Assembly (NCBI GenBank): GCA_014529385.2
Contig: CM043950.1
Span: 69,060,935-69,124,934, forward strand
Direction of reading: 5' to 3'
DNA length: 64,000 nucleotides
Source: Adiantum capillus-veneris
Lineage: Eukaryota; Streptophyta; Polypodiopsida; Polypodiales; Pteridaceae
The notes beneath the pieces were generated by a model. The model worked only from the letters and a program-made list of their open reading frames with translations, did not search any database and was not told where the DNA came from. The translations under genes were made by a program, and so were the position numbers. This document shows positions 1 through 10,716 of the stretch, in pieces. Position 1 is the first letter of the stretch, and every line of letters begins with the position of its first letter.

Positions 1-2760
1 ATATGCTAAAAACAGAAATAGACCTTGCTGGCACTGCCCTTATGGAGCAAATCATTCGATCAGCGGATTCCAAGAGTCCACACTCAGGGTATGAAGCTCC
101 CTGAACACTTGTGGAGAGCCACATGCCTTGAATGAATTTGGAGAGATATACTTGCTTTGCATCCGTTGAAAACAACCTAGAGCTTTCTTGCCCTGCTCTT
201 GTTTCGCACATCCCACAATCAGTGCATTCCAAGGGGCGACATTCTGGACAAAAAACTGCTCTACAACTTTTTGTGCTCTCTCAAGCACACCACATTTGGC
301 ATACATATCGACCAAGACAGTCCCAAGCATGGAATCTTCTTTCAATAGCCATATTCTTGTTGTGTACATCCCGTAATCAATGCATTTCAAGAGGCAACAT
401 TCTGGACATGCTTTCATGCATGCATACATGATTGCATCTGGAGAGAGGCCCTTACTTCGCATCTACTAAAAACAGAATAGAGCTTGTTGGCCCTACCCTT
501 GTGGAGAAAATCATTCGATCATCGCATCCCAAGAGTCCACAGTCAGGACATGAAGCTCCTCGAACACTTGCGTAGAGCCACATGCCTTGACTAAATTTGG
601 AGAGATATACTTGCTTTGCATCCGCTAAAAACAACCTAGAGATTTCTTACCCTGCTCTTGTTGCAGACATCCCACAATCAGTGCATTCCAAGGGGCAACA
701 GTCCGGACAGAAAACTGCTCTAGCACCTCTCAAGCACACCACATTTGGCATACATATCGACCAAAATAGTCCCATGCATGGCATCTTCTTTCATCAGCCA
801 TGTTCTTGTTGGGCAGATCCCGCGATCAATGCATTTCAGGAGGTGACATTCCGGACAGGAAGCTGCTCAAGCACTTATTGTGCCCATAACAACTTCTTCA
901 GTAGAGCTACATGCCTTCATGCATGCGTACGTGATTGCACCCTCACTTCGCATCTGCTGGAAATAGAATAGAGCTTTCTGGCCCTACCCTTGTGGAGAAA
1001 ATCATCCAATCAGTGCATTGTAAGAGTCCACACTCAGGACACGAAGCTCCTCGAGCACTTGCCTAGAGCCACATGCCTTGATTGAATTTGGAGAGATATA
1101 CTTTCTTTGCATCTGCTAAAAACAACATAGAGCTTTCTGCCCTTGCTCTTGTTGCGCACATCCCGCAATCAGTGCATTCCAAGAGGCGACATTCCGACAG
1201 AAAGCTCCTTAAGCACTTTTTGTGCTCTCTCAAGCACACCACATTTGGCATACATATTCACCAAAACAGTCGCAAGCATGACTTTCCTTGCGTAGAGCCA
1301 CATGTCTTCAAGATGCATGCCTAGGTGATTGCATCTGGAGAGAGGCCAGATGTGAAGCATTCCAAGAGTCCACACTCCAAAAAGGAAGCTCCTTGAGCTC
1401 TTGCGTAGAGCCACATGCCTTCAAGATGTAAGCATAGACTTCAAGACGCAAGTATAGGATGTTGAATTTGGAGAGATACACTTGTTTTGCATCCGTTGAA
1501 AGCAGCCTAGAGCATGATACGCTTCCCCAAGAGCATCGGACCAGCTATGGGCTCATTAATTCTCACCCATGTCAACAGTGTTGCAAAAGGTCAATGGCCT
1601 TCAAGGTGCAAGCATATGCATTCAACAGCCTCTAACTAACAATACATGATTGTGAATTTTTGTGCCCATACAAGCTTCTTGCGTAGAGCTACATGGCTTC
1701 ATGCATGCGTACATGATAGCATTTGGAGAGAGGCCCTTTTTTCGCATCTGCTAAAAACAAAATAGAGCTTTCTGGTCCTGTCCTTGTGGAGCAAATCATG
1801 CAATCAATGCATTCCAAGAGTCCATAGTCATGACATAAATCTCCTCGAGCACTTGCGCAGAGCCACATGCCTTGAATGAATTTGGAGAGATATACTCGTT
1901 CTGCATCCGCTAAAACCAACCTAGAGCTTTCTTTGCTCTTGTTGCGCACATCCCTCAATCAGTGCATTCCAAGGGGCGACATTCCGGACAGAAAACCGCT
2001 CAAGCACTTTTTGTGCTCTCTCAAGCACACAACATTTGGCATATATATCAACCAAGACAATCCCAAGCATGGAATCTTCTTTCAATAGCCATGTTCTTGC
2101 TGTGCACATCCCGTAATCAATGCATTTCAAGAGGCGACATTCTGGAAAGGAAGCTCCTCAAGCACTTTTTGTGTCGATATCAGCTTCTTGCGTAGAGCTA
2201 CATGCCTTCATGCATGCGTATGTGATTGCATTTGGAGAGAGGCCCTCGCTTTGCATCTGCTGGAAAAAAAATAGAGCTTGTTGGCCCTGTCCTTGTGGAG
2301 CAAATCATGCAATCAACGCATTCCAAGAGTCCACACTCAAAACACAAAGCTCCTCGAGCACTTGCGTAGAGTCACATGCCTTGATTGAATTTGGAGAGAT
2401 ATACTTGCTCTGCATCTGCTAAAAACAACCTAGAGCTTTCTACCCCTGCTCTTATTGCGCACATCCCGCAATCAGTGCATTCCAAGGGGTGACATTCCGG
2501 ACAGAAAGCTCCTCAAGCACTTTTTGTGCTTTCTCAAGCACACCACATTTGACATACATATCGACCAAGACAGTCCCAAGCATGACATCTTCTTTCAACA
2601 ACCTTGTTCTTGCTTTGCACATCCTGCAATCAATGCATTTCAGGAGGCGACATTCCGGAAAAGAAGCTCCTCAAGCACTTTTTGTGCTTTCTCGTAGAGC
2701 CTCGTGCCTTCAAGATGCATGTCTGTTGAAAACAGATGACATTCCAAACAGAGGGAGCTT
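1..2760 (-). pseudogene. Decayed tandem array of PLS-class PPR repeats
   Basis: Minus-strand translations give PPR motifs, for example 'LGTVLVDMYAKCGVLERAQ' and 'NVAPWNALIVGCA' in the segment at 462-52, with similar motifs at 1414-1169 and 2130-1921. PPR proteins bind organellar RNA, and the PLS class is linked to plant RNA editing. A DNA anchor, 'gaatttggagagatata', recurs at 134, 593, 1084, 1464, 1878 and 2387, so units of roughly 380-510 bp have been duplicated. Reading frames change every 60-140 codons, and the segment between the 'MYAKCG' and 'SPNS' motifs is shortened. No start codon, targeting peptide or E/DYW tail is visible, and the array runs off the left edge. It is a pseudogene or an array of fragments; a functional gene is very unlikely. 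Confidence 0.8.
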
Positions 2761-2767
2761 TTGACAA

Positions 2768-2842
2768 CGTAGCTTTTTTAAGAGCTTTTCAGCGTTGGGG
2801 TTTTGAGGGCGTAGTTTTTTTTAGAGCTTTTCAGCGTTGGAA
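2768..2842. repeat. 42-bp tandem duplication
   Basis: A segment beginning 'cgtag' followed by a T-run and 'agagcttttcagcgttgg' occurs at 2768 and again at 2810. It sits at the edge of the PPR array. No coding potential is seen. Confidence 0.6.
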
Positions 2843-2899
2843 CCACGTGGGCTAATGACAGGCCAGGGATTGCGAATTGCCTACTATGCTAATGAAGTA

Positions 2900-3475
2900 A
2901 AGAACACTATGTTTAAAAGACATCTGACCCTAAACAACACCAAAGCATTTACATAGAAACTTTTTGTACAACAAATTTTTTTTTTGCATGAGAGCTCTTG
3001 GCCCTTCAAGGTTTCCCTACGATGAGCAGAGGAAAATCTCTTGACCCTTGGAGCTTTTTTCCCACCACAAGCATCTGCAATGCATTTCTTGTGTGCGCGC
3101 GCATGCGCTATTGTATTGAAAATAATACTTATACACAAAAGAACACTATGTTCAAAGAAAATCTAACCCTAAACAACACGAAAGCATTTACACAAAAACT
3201 TTTTGTACAACATAAAAAAATAATGTGCATGAGGACTCTTGGCCCTTTGAGGTTTCCCTACCATGAGTAGAAAAAAAACTTGTCCCTTGAAGGTTTTCCC
3301 ACCACAAGCATCTGCAATGCATTTCTTGTATGTGTGGGTGTGCGTGTGTTAGTTGTATTAAAAATAATACTTATATACAAAAGAACACTATGTTCAAAAT
3401 ACATGTAACTCTAAACAACAAGAAAGCATTTACACAAAAACTTTCTGCATTCGAATCATTTTTGTACAATATAGT
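2900..3475. repeat. Tandem repeat of about 240 bp, 2.4 copies
   Basis: Copies begin with 'aagaacactatgtt' at 2900, 3139 and 3381, giving periods of 239 and 242 bp. The third copy ends after about 95 bp. Shared landmarks in each full copy are 'aaagcatttaca', 'ctcttggccctt', 'ggtttccctac' and 'ccaccacaagcatctgcaat'. The units differ by scattered substitutions and by a purine/pyrimidine alternating tract (cgcgcgcatgcgc in copy 1, tgtgtgggtgtgcg in copy 2). No continuous ORF spans the copies. Confidence 0.75.
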
Positions 3476-3640
3476 CAGAATGCGAAAACGTTCCAATTAA
3501 ACTATACATCATGACAAAAATTGAGTTTGTGGATAAATTAGGTCTTCATCTTTAAAGTTGAACTGCAACTAAACTAAACGTCTTTAACCAAGCATAGAAT
3601 TCTCACCAAGCATAGAATTTTCACGTGCATCCATATAAAT
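3476..3640. other. AT-rich intergenic DNA
   Basis: No gene, repeat copy or regulatory structure is recognised. A short local duplication, 'accaagcatagaat', occurs at about 3588 and 3606. Confidence 0.5.
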
Positions 3641-3909
3641 AAGACAATAGCTTTAGTTAACCTTATACACATTTTATAAGTGTCAACAAACCTATCCATT
3701 GTAATCCATGTTATGGTTGAAAATTTAGTTAATAAAAATTTAGATTAACTATCTTATATTAGAAAGAGTTTTTAGGTAAAGTAAGACAATAGCTTTAGTT
3801 AACCTTATACACATTTTATAAGTGTCAACAAACCTATCCATTGCAATCCATGTTATGGTTAAAAATTTTGATTAACTATCTTATATCAGAAAGATTTTTT
3901 AGGTAAAGT
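3641..3909. repeat. 142/127-bp tandem duplication
   Basis: Two copies start with 'aagacaatagctttagtt' at 3641 and 3783 and end with 'ttaggtaaagt'. The second copy lacks about 15 bp around 'agttaataaaaatt'. The duplication is AT-rich and non-coding. Confidence 0.75.
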
Positions 3910-4517
3910 ACTTATATAAAAAAACCATCGTTTATTTCAACTCTTGATTTCCATCAAAAGGCCATCACCAGGATGGAATTAAGTGTTAGAAAGCTTTTGT
4001 AGTCAATGTTTTTAACCATTTGATTTCATCCCAAGTTTTCACCTTCAAAGTAACTTATCTTTTGAAGCTTAATGATCATTTAGGAAGAAAACTAGTATGC
4101 CATGATTATCCCATAAAAAACCGTTCAATTCAAGTCACATTTGAAGTAAATAATCATTGAATATTCTCCGATTGAAGGGTAATAATGTGCTCGTATTTCT
4201 TGTCAAAAATTGATCCCAAAGCACATGTATGTAGCTGTCGATTGTAGAAACCTCATAAAACAAAAAACTAGAACTCCACAAAAGTTGATAGTAATAAAAA
4301 CTTTACACACATGGTTTCAAAAGATTATGATCAATGCAGTATGGGCTCGTATGTTGAGTCTACAAAAAAAAATATGTATGTAAATATGTAGGGAGGTGGC
4401 ACCATCCTCACCCAACCATTATGAACTGTAGGGAAAGTGTTTCTTGTTTTCTCCTCCAGTGTTGAAGGGTTATTATATGCTTCTCCTCCAATGATGGTCA
4501 TGTTTTCTCCTCCTTCT
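3910..4517. other. Intergenic DNA flanking the copia-like insertion
   Basis: No gene is recognised. The segment ends with the 5-bp target site CTTCT (4513-4517), which is duplicated at 8034-8038 by the LTR element to the right. Confidence 0.5.
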
Positions 4518-4684
4518 TGTTAGGTAAAGGCGGTGTGCCTCACCGTGCTTTGACCGTGTCCATCGATCAGTGTTCGATCGCCCACATTTATCTCCTTATT
4601 TTTTATACATACAAAAAATAAGGAGCTCTTAATAATTCTCACATTGTGCTCATACAGTGAGATTTGGGAGCTCCACCTACATCC

Positions 4685-4743
<59 letters not shown>

Positions 4744-4766
4744 CGCACCACATTCGTGCACTCACA
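4518..4766 (+). repeat. 5' LTR of the copia-like element
   Basis: Starts TGTTAGGT and ends CTCACA. It contains a perfect 13-bp inverted repeat (4592-4604 and 4613-4625, loop ATACATAC) followed by a (CT)n tract at 4691-4737. Compared with the 3' LTR it differs by roughly 16 substitutions over about 200 aligned non-microsatellite bases, many of them C/G in the 3' copy and T/A here. Confidence 0.9.
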
Positions 4767-4768
4767 AT

Positions 4769-4780
4769 TGGTATCAGAGC
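4769..4780 (+). promoter_or_regulatory. Primer-binding site (initiator tRNA-Met)
   Basis: TGGTATCAGAGC lies 2 nt after the 5' LTR end. This is the standard plant retrotransposon complement of the 3' end of initiator tRNA-Met, where minus-strand DNA synthesis begins. Confidence 0.9.
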
Positions 4781-6392
4781 TTTGGCGACGCACGTGCGAC
4801 GGCTTCCCGATGAGACGGAAGCAACGAAGTTCGGCTATGGCGGCTTGAGCTCGGCGGAGGTGGATACGGCTCGACGATGTCAGATCTCAGCTTAGGCATG
4901 TATTTTTAGCTTGTGTAGAGCTTTTGTAGCAAGCCATTGCTGAATTTTGCAGAGAAAGAGCATAAACAAGAAGTGTTGCAACTCGTTTTTACTGTTTTTG
5001 GCTCCCGAAACAATGTTTCTTACATATTTCTGTCACACGGAGTCGGATGGATATGATTCAGGAGTCTAGGTTGGAGTTTTGGCACATTTTGGACATGATG
5101 GTGATGCCCATTTTTTTGAAATTTTGCTCTGAATTACAGCACCTGCAACATCAGCAAGTTTATGCTGCGTTTTTCGATCGAAAACAGAGGTTTTTGGCAT
5201 ATCTCTCACACCACCAGACTCGGATACATGTGATCCACGAGTCTACCCTGAGGTTTTAGCACGTTCCGAATGTGATGGTCATATTAGAATTTTAAAATTT
5301 TGAGCACTGAATTTTTTGCAGCAGTGTGTCAACAATCTCGACATATTCAGGTTCTGCAGTTTGATTCCTACAGTGTAGAGAATGATGCGGTTTGCATCTT
5401 TGGCTATGTATGGCACACTGTGATGCTATTTGAGAGAGAATTCACCTTGTTTTTGCGTATACAAGCAATACTTTGGGATGTGACTTTCGAATTGATACAG
5501 ATCTGGATGCGGTTTCATGCTCATTGGTTGACTGTGTGGGGCATTTCAGAGAGCTTTGTACGCACGGTTTTGTGCAATTTCATGCTATGTATGCATTATG
5601 CGGATACAGTTTGAGCTAGCCATAGCTCGCAAGTAGCAAATTTACAGGTTTGCAGTGTATTTTGGACAGGTACACGTCCATAGAGCTACTCGGCCAAGAG
5701 TGAGCCAGTTTGCCAGGCTTTTGGCATTGCATGTAGACCATTTGTGGATTTTGCTATTGAGACAGTGTCTATTGTCATGCGTATTTGGTGAGATTCTTTG
5801 AGTTTTTGCTCAGTTTCCAGGGGAAACTTTGCCGGATTTTTTCCAGATTCTCGCTATGACTTATGCATATTCGCAGTTTGCTCTCTGATGGTATTGTGGT
5901 CGATATATTCTCACTTTGACAATGATCGAGTGTTTACTCTCACTTTTGACAGATTTTGTTGATTTGGACACGGTTTGGTATTTTTATATCCACTCTCCCA
6001 AGAGTGAGGATTTGTGTATGCTTGTGTGGCTACAATACAAGCTAGTCATAGGTCTCACAGGTTTTTGTAGATTTCTACAAGCAGTTTCTCTTGTGGGACG
6101 CGTTTTGAGCTAGTTTTCTCTCTACTTGCACATATGGTTATGCGCTTTACGCTCGATTGAGCAGTTTGTCCCAGTTTATGCTTGTAGAGTTTGTAGATTG
6201 TGGAGTTGTTTTATGCATATATGAGCATCGGTTTTGATGCAATTGATCGTGCTTTTGAGCAATGTGTAGTGGTCGAGTTACCATCCACTTTGTTGCTAGT
6301 TTGGCATGGTTTATGGTTGAGATTGTACTTGAGGTTTTGGTCAGTTTATAGAGGAGATTCTGTCAGATTTTTCCCAAAGTTCTCGCCATTCT

Positions 6393-6653
6393 TTGGTTCT
6401 TAGCCATTCACTTATAGTTGCAGATATGTGTGACAGTGAGAGACGACGGTCTCGTTCTTACCGATACTTGCGTTGTTGGCATTGTGGTCACACAAGACAC
6501 ATTAGGCAATGTTGTTTCAGATGTATGAGACAACAACAGAGATGTATGTGTGATGCACATACGGCTTTGACACATGTTACAGAGGCAGTTCCAGTGTGGC
6601 AATGTATGCCAGTGACGGTGATGTCATGCTTGCCTCGAGTGTACCTCTCGTAG
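6393..6653 (+). pseudogene. Gag nucleocapsid zinc-knuckle remnant
   Basis: An 86-codon plus-strand ORF contains 'CWHCGHTRHIRQCC' near residues 29-42, fitting the CX2CX4HX4C nucleocapsid knuckle that binds retroelement RNA. It is flanked by Arg-rich sequence. No recognisable gag capsid region precedes it, and the protease remnant downstream is in another frame. Confidence 0.65.
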
Positions 6654-6886
6654 ATTTGTCTATGGGTAGCACATTTTCTCCACATTGGTTACTAGATAGT
6701 GATGCTACTTTCCACGTCACACCATGTCGTGAGTGGTTTAGCACTTTTTGTAGTGGGAAACTTGGTTGTGTGCGACTTGTTGATGATTCAACATTTGACA
6801 TAGAGGGTGCAAGAGACGTTTGTTTGTCTTTGCCCACCAGTGGTGCATCATACACATTACAGCATGTGCACTATGACAGAGCTTGA
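6596..6886 (+). pseudogene. Copia-type aspartic protease remnant
   Basis: The sequence 'HWLLDSDATFHVTP' around residues 26-39 matches the copia protease active-site region. The family motif is D-S/T-G-A, and here the third residue is Asp instead of Gly, which should abolish activity. It is shifted in frame relative to the zinc knuckle at 6393-6653, and the ORF stops about 50 residues after the active site, shorter than a complete protease. Confidence 0.65.
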
Positions 6887-6948
6887 TCTCAGTGAGATAG
6901 CTGGCAGCTTTTGGTTGTCATGTACTGCTTAGAGAGCAGTCTTTTTAG

Positions 6949-7473
6949 ATGCATTGCGGTTCATTAGTGATTGCCAGAGGAGCGCGCATTGGCTGGTATA
7001 TCCTATGCATATGTTTGAGGTTCGACGACGTAGTCTCGATTTTGTTGCTGGCATGTTTGGAGCGAGAGACAAAACGTGTCTCTTTTGCGGATGTGTTGCA
7101 TGGAGAGCAGGTTGTGCGTTTGTTTTGTGGTGATGTTCACGCAGACATTGGTATCTCTGGGGATGCACAGCTTTGTCAGTCATCAGTTGAGGTGACATCA
7201 ATTGAGCTAGAGACCGATGCATTGTTCTATGATGCGTCTAATATGTTTGAGGGCGACAGTGTCCTTCAGATAGCTGTGTGCAATTACAATGATGCCGATT
7301 TTTCAGTTTTGCAGTCATTCTCAACAGATATGCCTTTGCCAGATTATGCTGATATGGTGATGCATAGTCAGGTAGTTCCTGATGAGGATGCATATGGCAC
7401 TGAGGTTGCTGACCCGGATAGGTTGGCACACATAGTGCATGCTTCATCGACTTTTGGGGTCTCTCATGTCTGA
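6949..7473 (+). CDS. Unrecognised ORF inside copia-like element
   Basis: A 174-codon ORF, acidic in its second half. I see no integrase or reverse-transcriptase motif. It may be a decayed spacer or linker region of the parent element's polyprotein, or an ORF private to this non-autonomous family. Its translated status is unknown. Confidence 0.3.
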   Translation: MHCGSLVIARGARIGWYILCICLRFDDVVSILLLACLERETKRVSFADVLHGEQVVRLFCGDVHADIGISGDAQLCQSSVEVTSIELETDALFYDASNMFEGDSVLQIAVCNYNDADFSVLQSFSTDMPLPDYADMVMHSQVVPDEDAYGTEVADPDRLAHIVHASSTFGVSHV

Positions 7474-7769
7474 CCTTTTGGTCTCGATACCTGATCCTGC
7501 TTATGCGGTTGGTGCATTTGCAGTGGGAGTTGTTAGTCGTCGTGTGATGACTGACATTGGCATTGTGCATTGTGGAGCCATGTAGGTCGTCAATAGATAC
7601 CTACATCAAGAGTGTCATCGTAGCTCTAGTCCTAGTGATATGCATGTTGCATCTACACTAGAGCAGTACGGAGTGAGCCAGTGGGCCTAGGTTGAGAGCC
7701 GTCTTCTCTCACCTCTTGTATATACTAGTTGTAGGCTAGTCTTCTCGCCACTTATAGACAAACAGCCTT

Positions 7770-7780
7770 TAGTGGGAAAA
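7770..7780 (+). promoter_or_regulatory. Polypurine tract
   Basis: 'agtgggaaaa' directly abuts the 3' LTR at 7781. In LTR elements this tract primes plus-strand DNA synthesis. The position and composition fit. Confidence 0.7.
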
Positions 7781-7942
7781 TGTTAGGTAAAAGGCGGTGT
7801 GCCTCACCGTGCTTTGCTCGTGTCCGTCGACCAGTGTCCGGCCGCCCACATTTATCTCCTTATTCTTTATACATACAAAGAATAAGGAGCTCTCACTAAT
7901 TCTCACATTGTGCTCATATAGTGAGATTTGGGAGCTCCACCC

Positions 7943-8006
<64 letters not shown>

Positions 8007-8033
8007 CACGCGCACCGCATTCGTGCACTCACA
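7781..8033 (+). repeat. 3' LTR of the copia-like element
   Basis: TGTTAGGT...CTCACA, followed by the target duplication CTTCT. It carries the same 13-bp inverted repeat (7856-7868 and 7877-7889) and a CT tract (7948-8004), and keeps more CpG dinucleotides than the 5' LTR. Confidence 0.9.
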
Positions 8034-8038
8034 CTTCT

Positions 8039-8440
8039 CTAATATAGGAGGGTCATCTTTTTTTGGATTTTCAATGCATTCAGAGGAATTCATTACCTTC
8101 AAGTTTTCAGAATAGTGGCATAAATATGATCTTGTTGCAAAATGGGAATCAAATATAGACATTATATCTTGGGTTGCACATTCCACCTCTCCAATTCTCT
8201 TGTCACGAGATGCATGCAACACAAGAAGGGGATAGAGATTCATAGACAAACAAAAGGCTTCTCGTGTGGACGAGTATACTTTGACCTTCCCTTTTTGGAT
8301 TGTTAGATGTTAAAATTATCACACCCACCCACTGTTAGCATTGTGAATGGCACATAGACCTCCAATGTATTTCTTATTTCATCAAGGCTGCGAACCCTCA
8401 ATAAGAATGCTCTCTTAAACTTTTTTAGTTTATAATTTTT
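8039..8440. other. Intergenic DNA between copia-like element and LINE
   Basis: A minus-strand ORF of modest length crosses the LTR boundary but matches no family I recognise. Nothing else is identified. Confidence 0.4.
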
Positions 8441-8577
8441 TTTTCGAGAAAAAGATCCTTCTATTTGTTAATGAAATTGCCCATATGGCTACAACCTCCT
8501 CTACAAGAGAGGGCTACAACAATCATGATGAGGAGACTCTCCCAATGAAAAAACAACATATGTACAACGAGGCTAGA

Positions 8578-9289
8578 TCAAGGGATGGGACGCGGGAAAA
8601 TCCACACAGGTGGACGGTAGTGCCATGTGAGGCTTGAGCACACCCTAGACCATGGTGAAAAATAGCCCATGAAAGAGTTTAAGGAAAGCCTCTTCGCGCT
8701 CCCGCATGCAGTCGGAACTGCCCTGGAGTCTCTTGAACTGTCCTCTGAGAGTATGGACCAGCTCCAGCCAAAGGTCCCAAGCAGTCTCTGCTGGTGGTAC
8801 AGGGCGAGCCTCAAAGATGCAGAAGCAACGGCCCGCCAGATGAACCAGAGTGTCAGGCCACTGATGAGCTTCCAACACACCTCTCTCTCACTGCACCACT
8901 CCTGTGGAGTAAGCTCTGTGGCACGCTGGAGTGTAGGTCGCCCCCCCTGTATCACTATCATCCTGCTGGTGGATGATAGCTCAAACTGAAGTGCCAAGTC
9001 CGTGAGAGTGGACCAAGCAGCTGCCCCCCAAGTGTACTGTCGAGCCGTGGAAAGAGAGGGCATTAGCCGAAGAACACGACACACCTGCTGTGCACAGGGA
9101 CAGTCCCAAAGACAGTGACGCTAACTCTCCACAAGATGGTCACAAGCTGTGCATGCAGACGAGAGACCACTATGCATAAGCCAGCTCCCAATTGTTGTAG
9201 CTCTGTGTGCGACCAGCGCCACTGAAACAAAGTGACTCGCCTCGGCTCTCTGGAGTCCCACAACCTCTCCCAAAAAGCTGCCAAGAACT
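8578..9289 (-). pseudogene. LINE zinc-binding (zf-RVT) and C-terminal region
   Basis: Minus translation shows 'FWERLWDSREPRRVTLFQW', then a Cys/His-rich run with 'CTACDH' and 'HCLWDCPCAQQV', the pattern of the zf-RVT zinc-binding domain downstream of plant LINE RTs. One stop interrupts the domain at about 9120. A 168-codon open segment follows to 8578 and includes 'LTLWFIWRA', also typical of this region. Confidence 0.7.
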
Positions 9290-10716
9290 CAACTGTGAGA
9301 CCCTCCTCCTGCGAATGAGGTGCTGCAGTAGGGCGAGCCTCTCTCTGTTCTACTAGTATGTGACGTCCTAGTCAAACAATGTACTGAAAGAAGGGGACAC
9401 CTGGGTGGTCTGCAGAAGAGAAGGGGTCCCTCCAAAGCCACTCTCCAGGATCCCACTGTACTCGTGCCAGTGGACAGCACTCCCAAGCCCACAGTCTCCA
9501 ATGTCCAGTCTGAAGAGCAGCTGGTTCAGGATCGATGACACAAGTCCTCCCACAGATGCCCACCACTCGGATCCTCTGAAAACAACACTCTTCCACCTGC
9601 GAGGCCTCTACTGCAACTCGTTGTAAGCGTCCCTCACCTTGTAGCTCAAAAAACAGGGAGGGAACAGTCTCTGAGCAAGCCCGCGAACAGAGATGAGAAC
9701 CTCTAGTCGCATGAAAGCTCCCATCCATCTGGGCGCTGCTGACTCGAGAGGCGTGATCCACTCAGCTGGAACTGCCTCTGAGATGTCCTAGCACATGCTC
9801 TACCCCCCTCTCATGCCCTGTAGTTGAAATTCCTCAGCTGGTACTGCCTCTAAGATATCCTGGCACATGCTTTGCACCCCTCTCATGCCTGTATAGCTGA
9901 AAGACCTGCAGCTCCTCTGACAAGCCTGCAAACTGTAACCAATCACCTAAAGAGTGTGTTGGACTTGCTGCCATGGAACCCCAGGAAACATGAGGCCGAC
10001 TACCAACCAAGTGACCTCTCTAAGTGCTAACAACGGGGTTCCAAACAAGGGGCTGTCGTCGCAGGCGCTCCTTCGTGCAAGTAGGTTGTCGCTGCTCCAA
10101 ACCTTGCCGCAAGTTCTCCCAAAATAAAGGAAACCCCACAGAGAAGCGATCCTCCAGTCTCCTACTCAAACCAACTCTGCACATCTTTGTGAAGATCCAT
10201 CTGGTCGAAGGTTGCCAGGGGCCTCCTGCTTGAGGCACCCCAGCACGAAGTCACTGTAGCAAGAACTCCTTCCAGGGCTCCTCACCCGGAAGAAGTCCTC
10301 GGACGATGAACTTCCCAAGTTGGGTCTATGATCCCAAGCCCTCTCTGTGAACAAGGAAGAGTGATGACATACCAAGCCACTTTGGCCCGGGCTGTCAGAG
10401 TGTCATGCCCTGACCAAAGGAAATTCCTGATCAGTCGCTCTACCTAGTTGCTACAAGAACTTGAGAAGATCCAACAAGAAGTGATGTACCACATAGTAGC
10501 CAACAGCACCTGGTTGGCCACTACAACTCTGTCAGCCAAAGAAAGTCGTGCAGAGCTCTAATGTAACAACTTCCTCCTGATAGACATGAGGAGGGGAGAA
10601 ATCTGCTGCTTGGGAGACAAGTCCAAACCAACTTGACAGCCCAAGTACCGAACTGCAGTCCCTGGGGGAATCCACTTGAAACCCTCACCTGGCATCCAAT
10701 CGGGCAAGGAGCACTA
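9290..10716 (-). pseudogene. LINE reverse transcriptase, C-terminal part
   Basis: Reverse-strand translation from about 10690 gives 'WIPPGTAVRYLGCQVG', then 'LADRVVVANQVLLATMWY' and 'RLIRNFLWSG'. These are conserved post-catalytic RT segments (thumb region) of plant LINEs. Two in-frame stops and several frame changes follow, so the fragment is not translatable as one protein. The catalytic YADD-type motif lies upstream and is absent. Confidence 0.75.

Larger units (their letters stand above)
4518..8033 (+). mobile_element. Copia-like LTR retrotransposon, non-autonomous
   Basis: A complete-ended LTR element lies between perfect 5-bp target duplications, CTTCT at 4513-4517 and 8034-8038. It has two TG...CA LTRs (4518-4766 and 7781-8033), an initiator-Met primer site right after the 5' LTR, and a purine-rich tract right before the 3' LTR. 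The internal part is only about 3 kb. It keeps a gag zinc knuckle and a copia-type protease remnant, but no integrase, reverse transcriptase or RNase H is recognisable. It therefore probably moved using proteins from a related full-length element. The stretch 4781-6390 is GT-rich and holds only short unrecognised ORFs. Confidence 0.9.
8441..10716 (-). mobile_element. 5'-truncated LINE (non-LTR retrotransposon)
   Basis: The minus-strand order is reverse-transcriptase C-terminal region (about 10690-10020), RT-type zinc-binding region (about 9270-9060), a C-terminal tail ending near 8578, a 3' UTR, and a poly-A tail, seen on the plus strand as the T run at about 8441-8450. All coding parts are frameshifted. 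The endonuclease and the N-terminal RT core are missing, as expected for 5' truncation. The 5' end abuts gypsy integrase sequence at about 10716. No target-site duplication was found. Confidence 0.8.

Noticed and set aside
4450-8100. Idea that the copia-like element interrupted a minus-strand exon
   Set aside because: Rejoining the flanks with a single CTTCT gives a stop (TGA) shortly after the join; the apparently open continuation is in another frame.
4644-8249. ORFs made of Ser-Leu or Arg-Glu repeats (CT/GA tracts)
   Set aside because: Translations of dinucleotide repeats; the same applies to His-Thr, Cys-Val and Ile-Tyr ORFs at 17.7, 25.0, 30.5, 44.9, 46.5-47.5, 48.4 and 50.0 kb.
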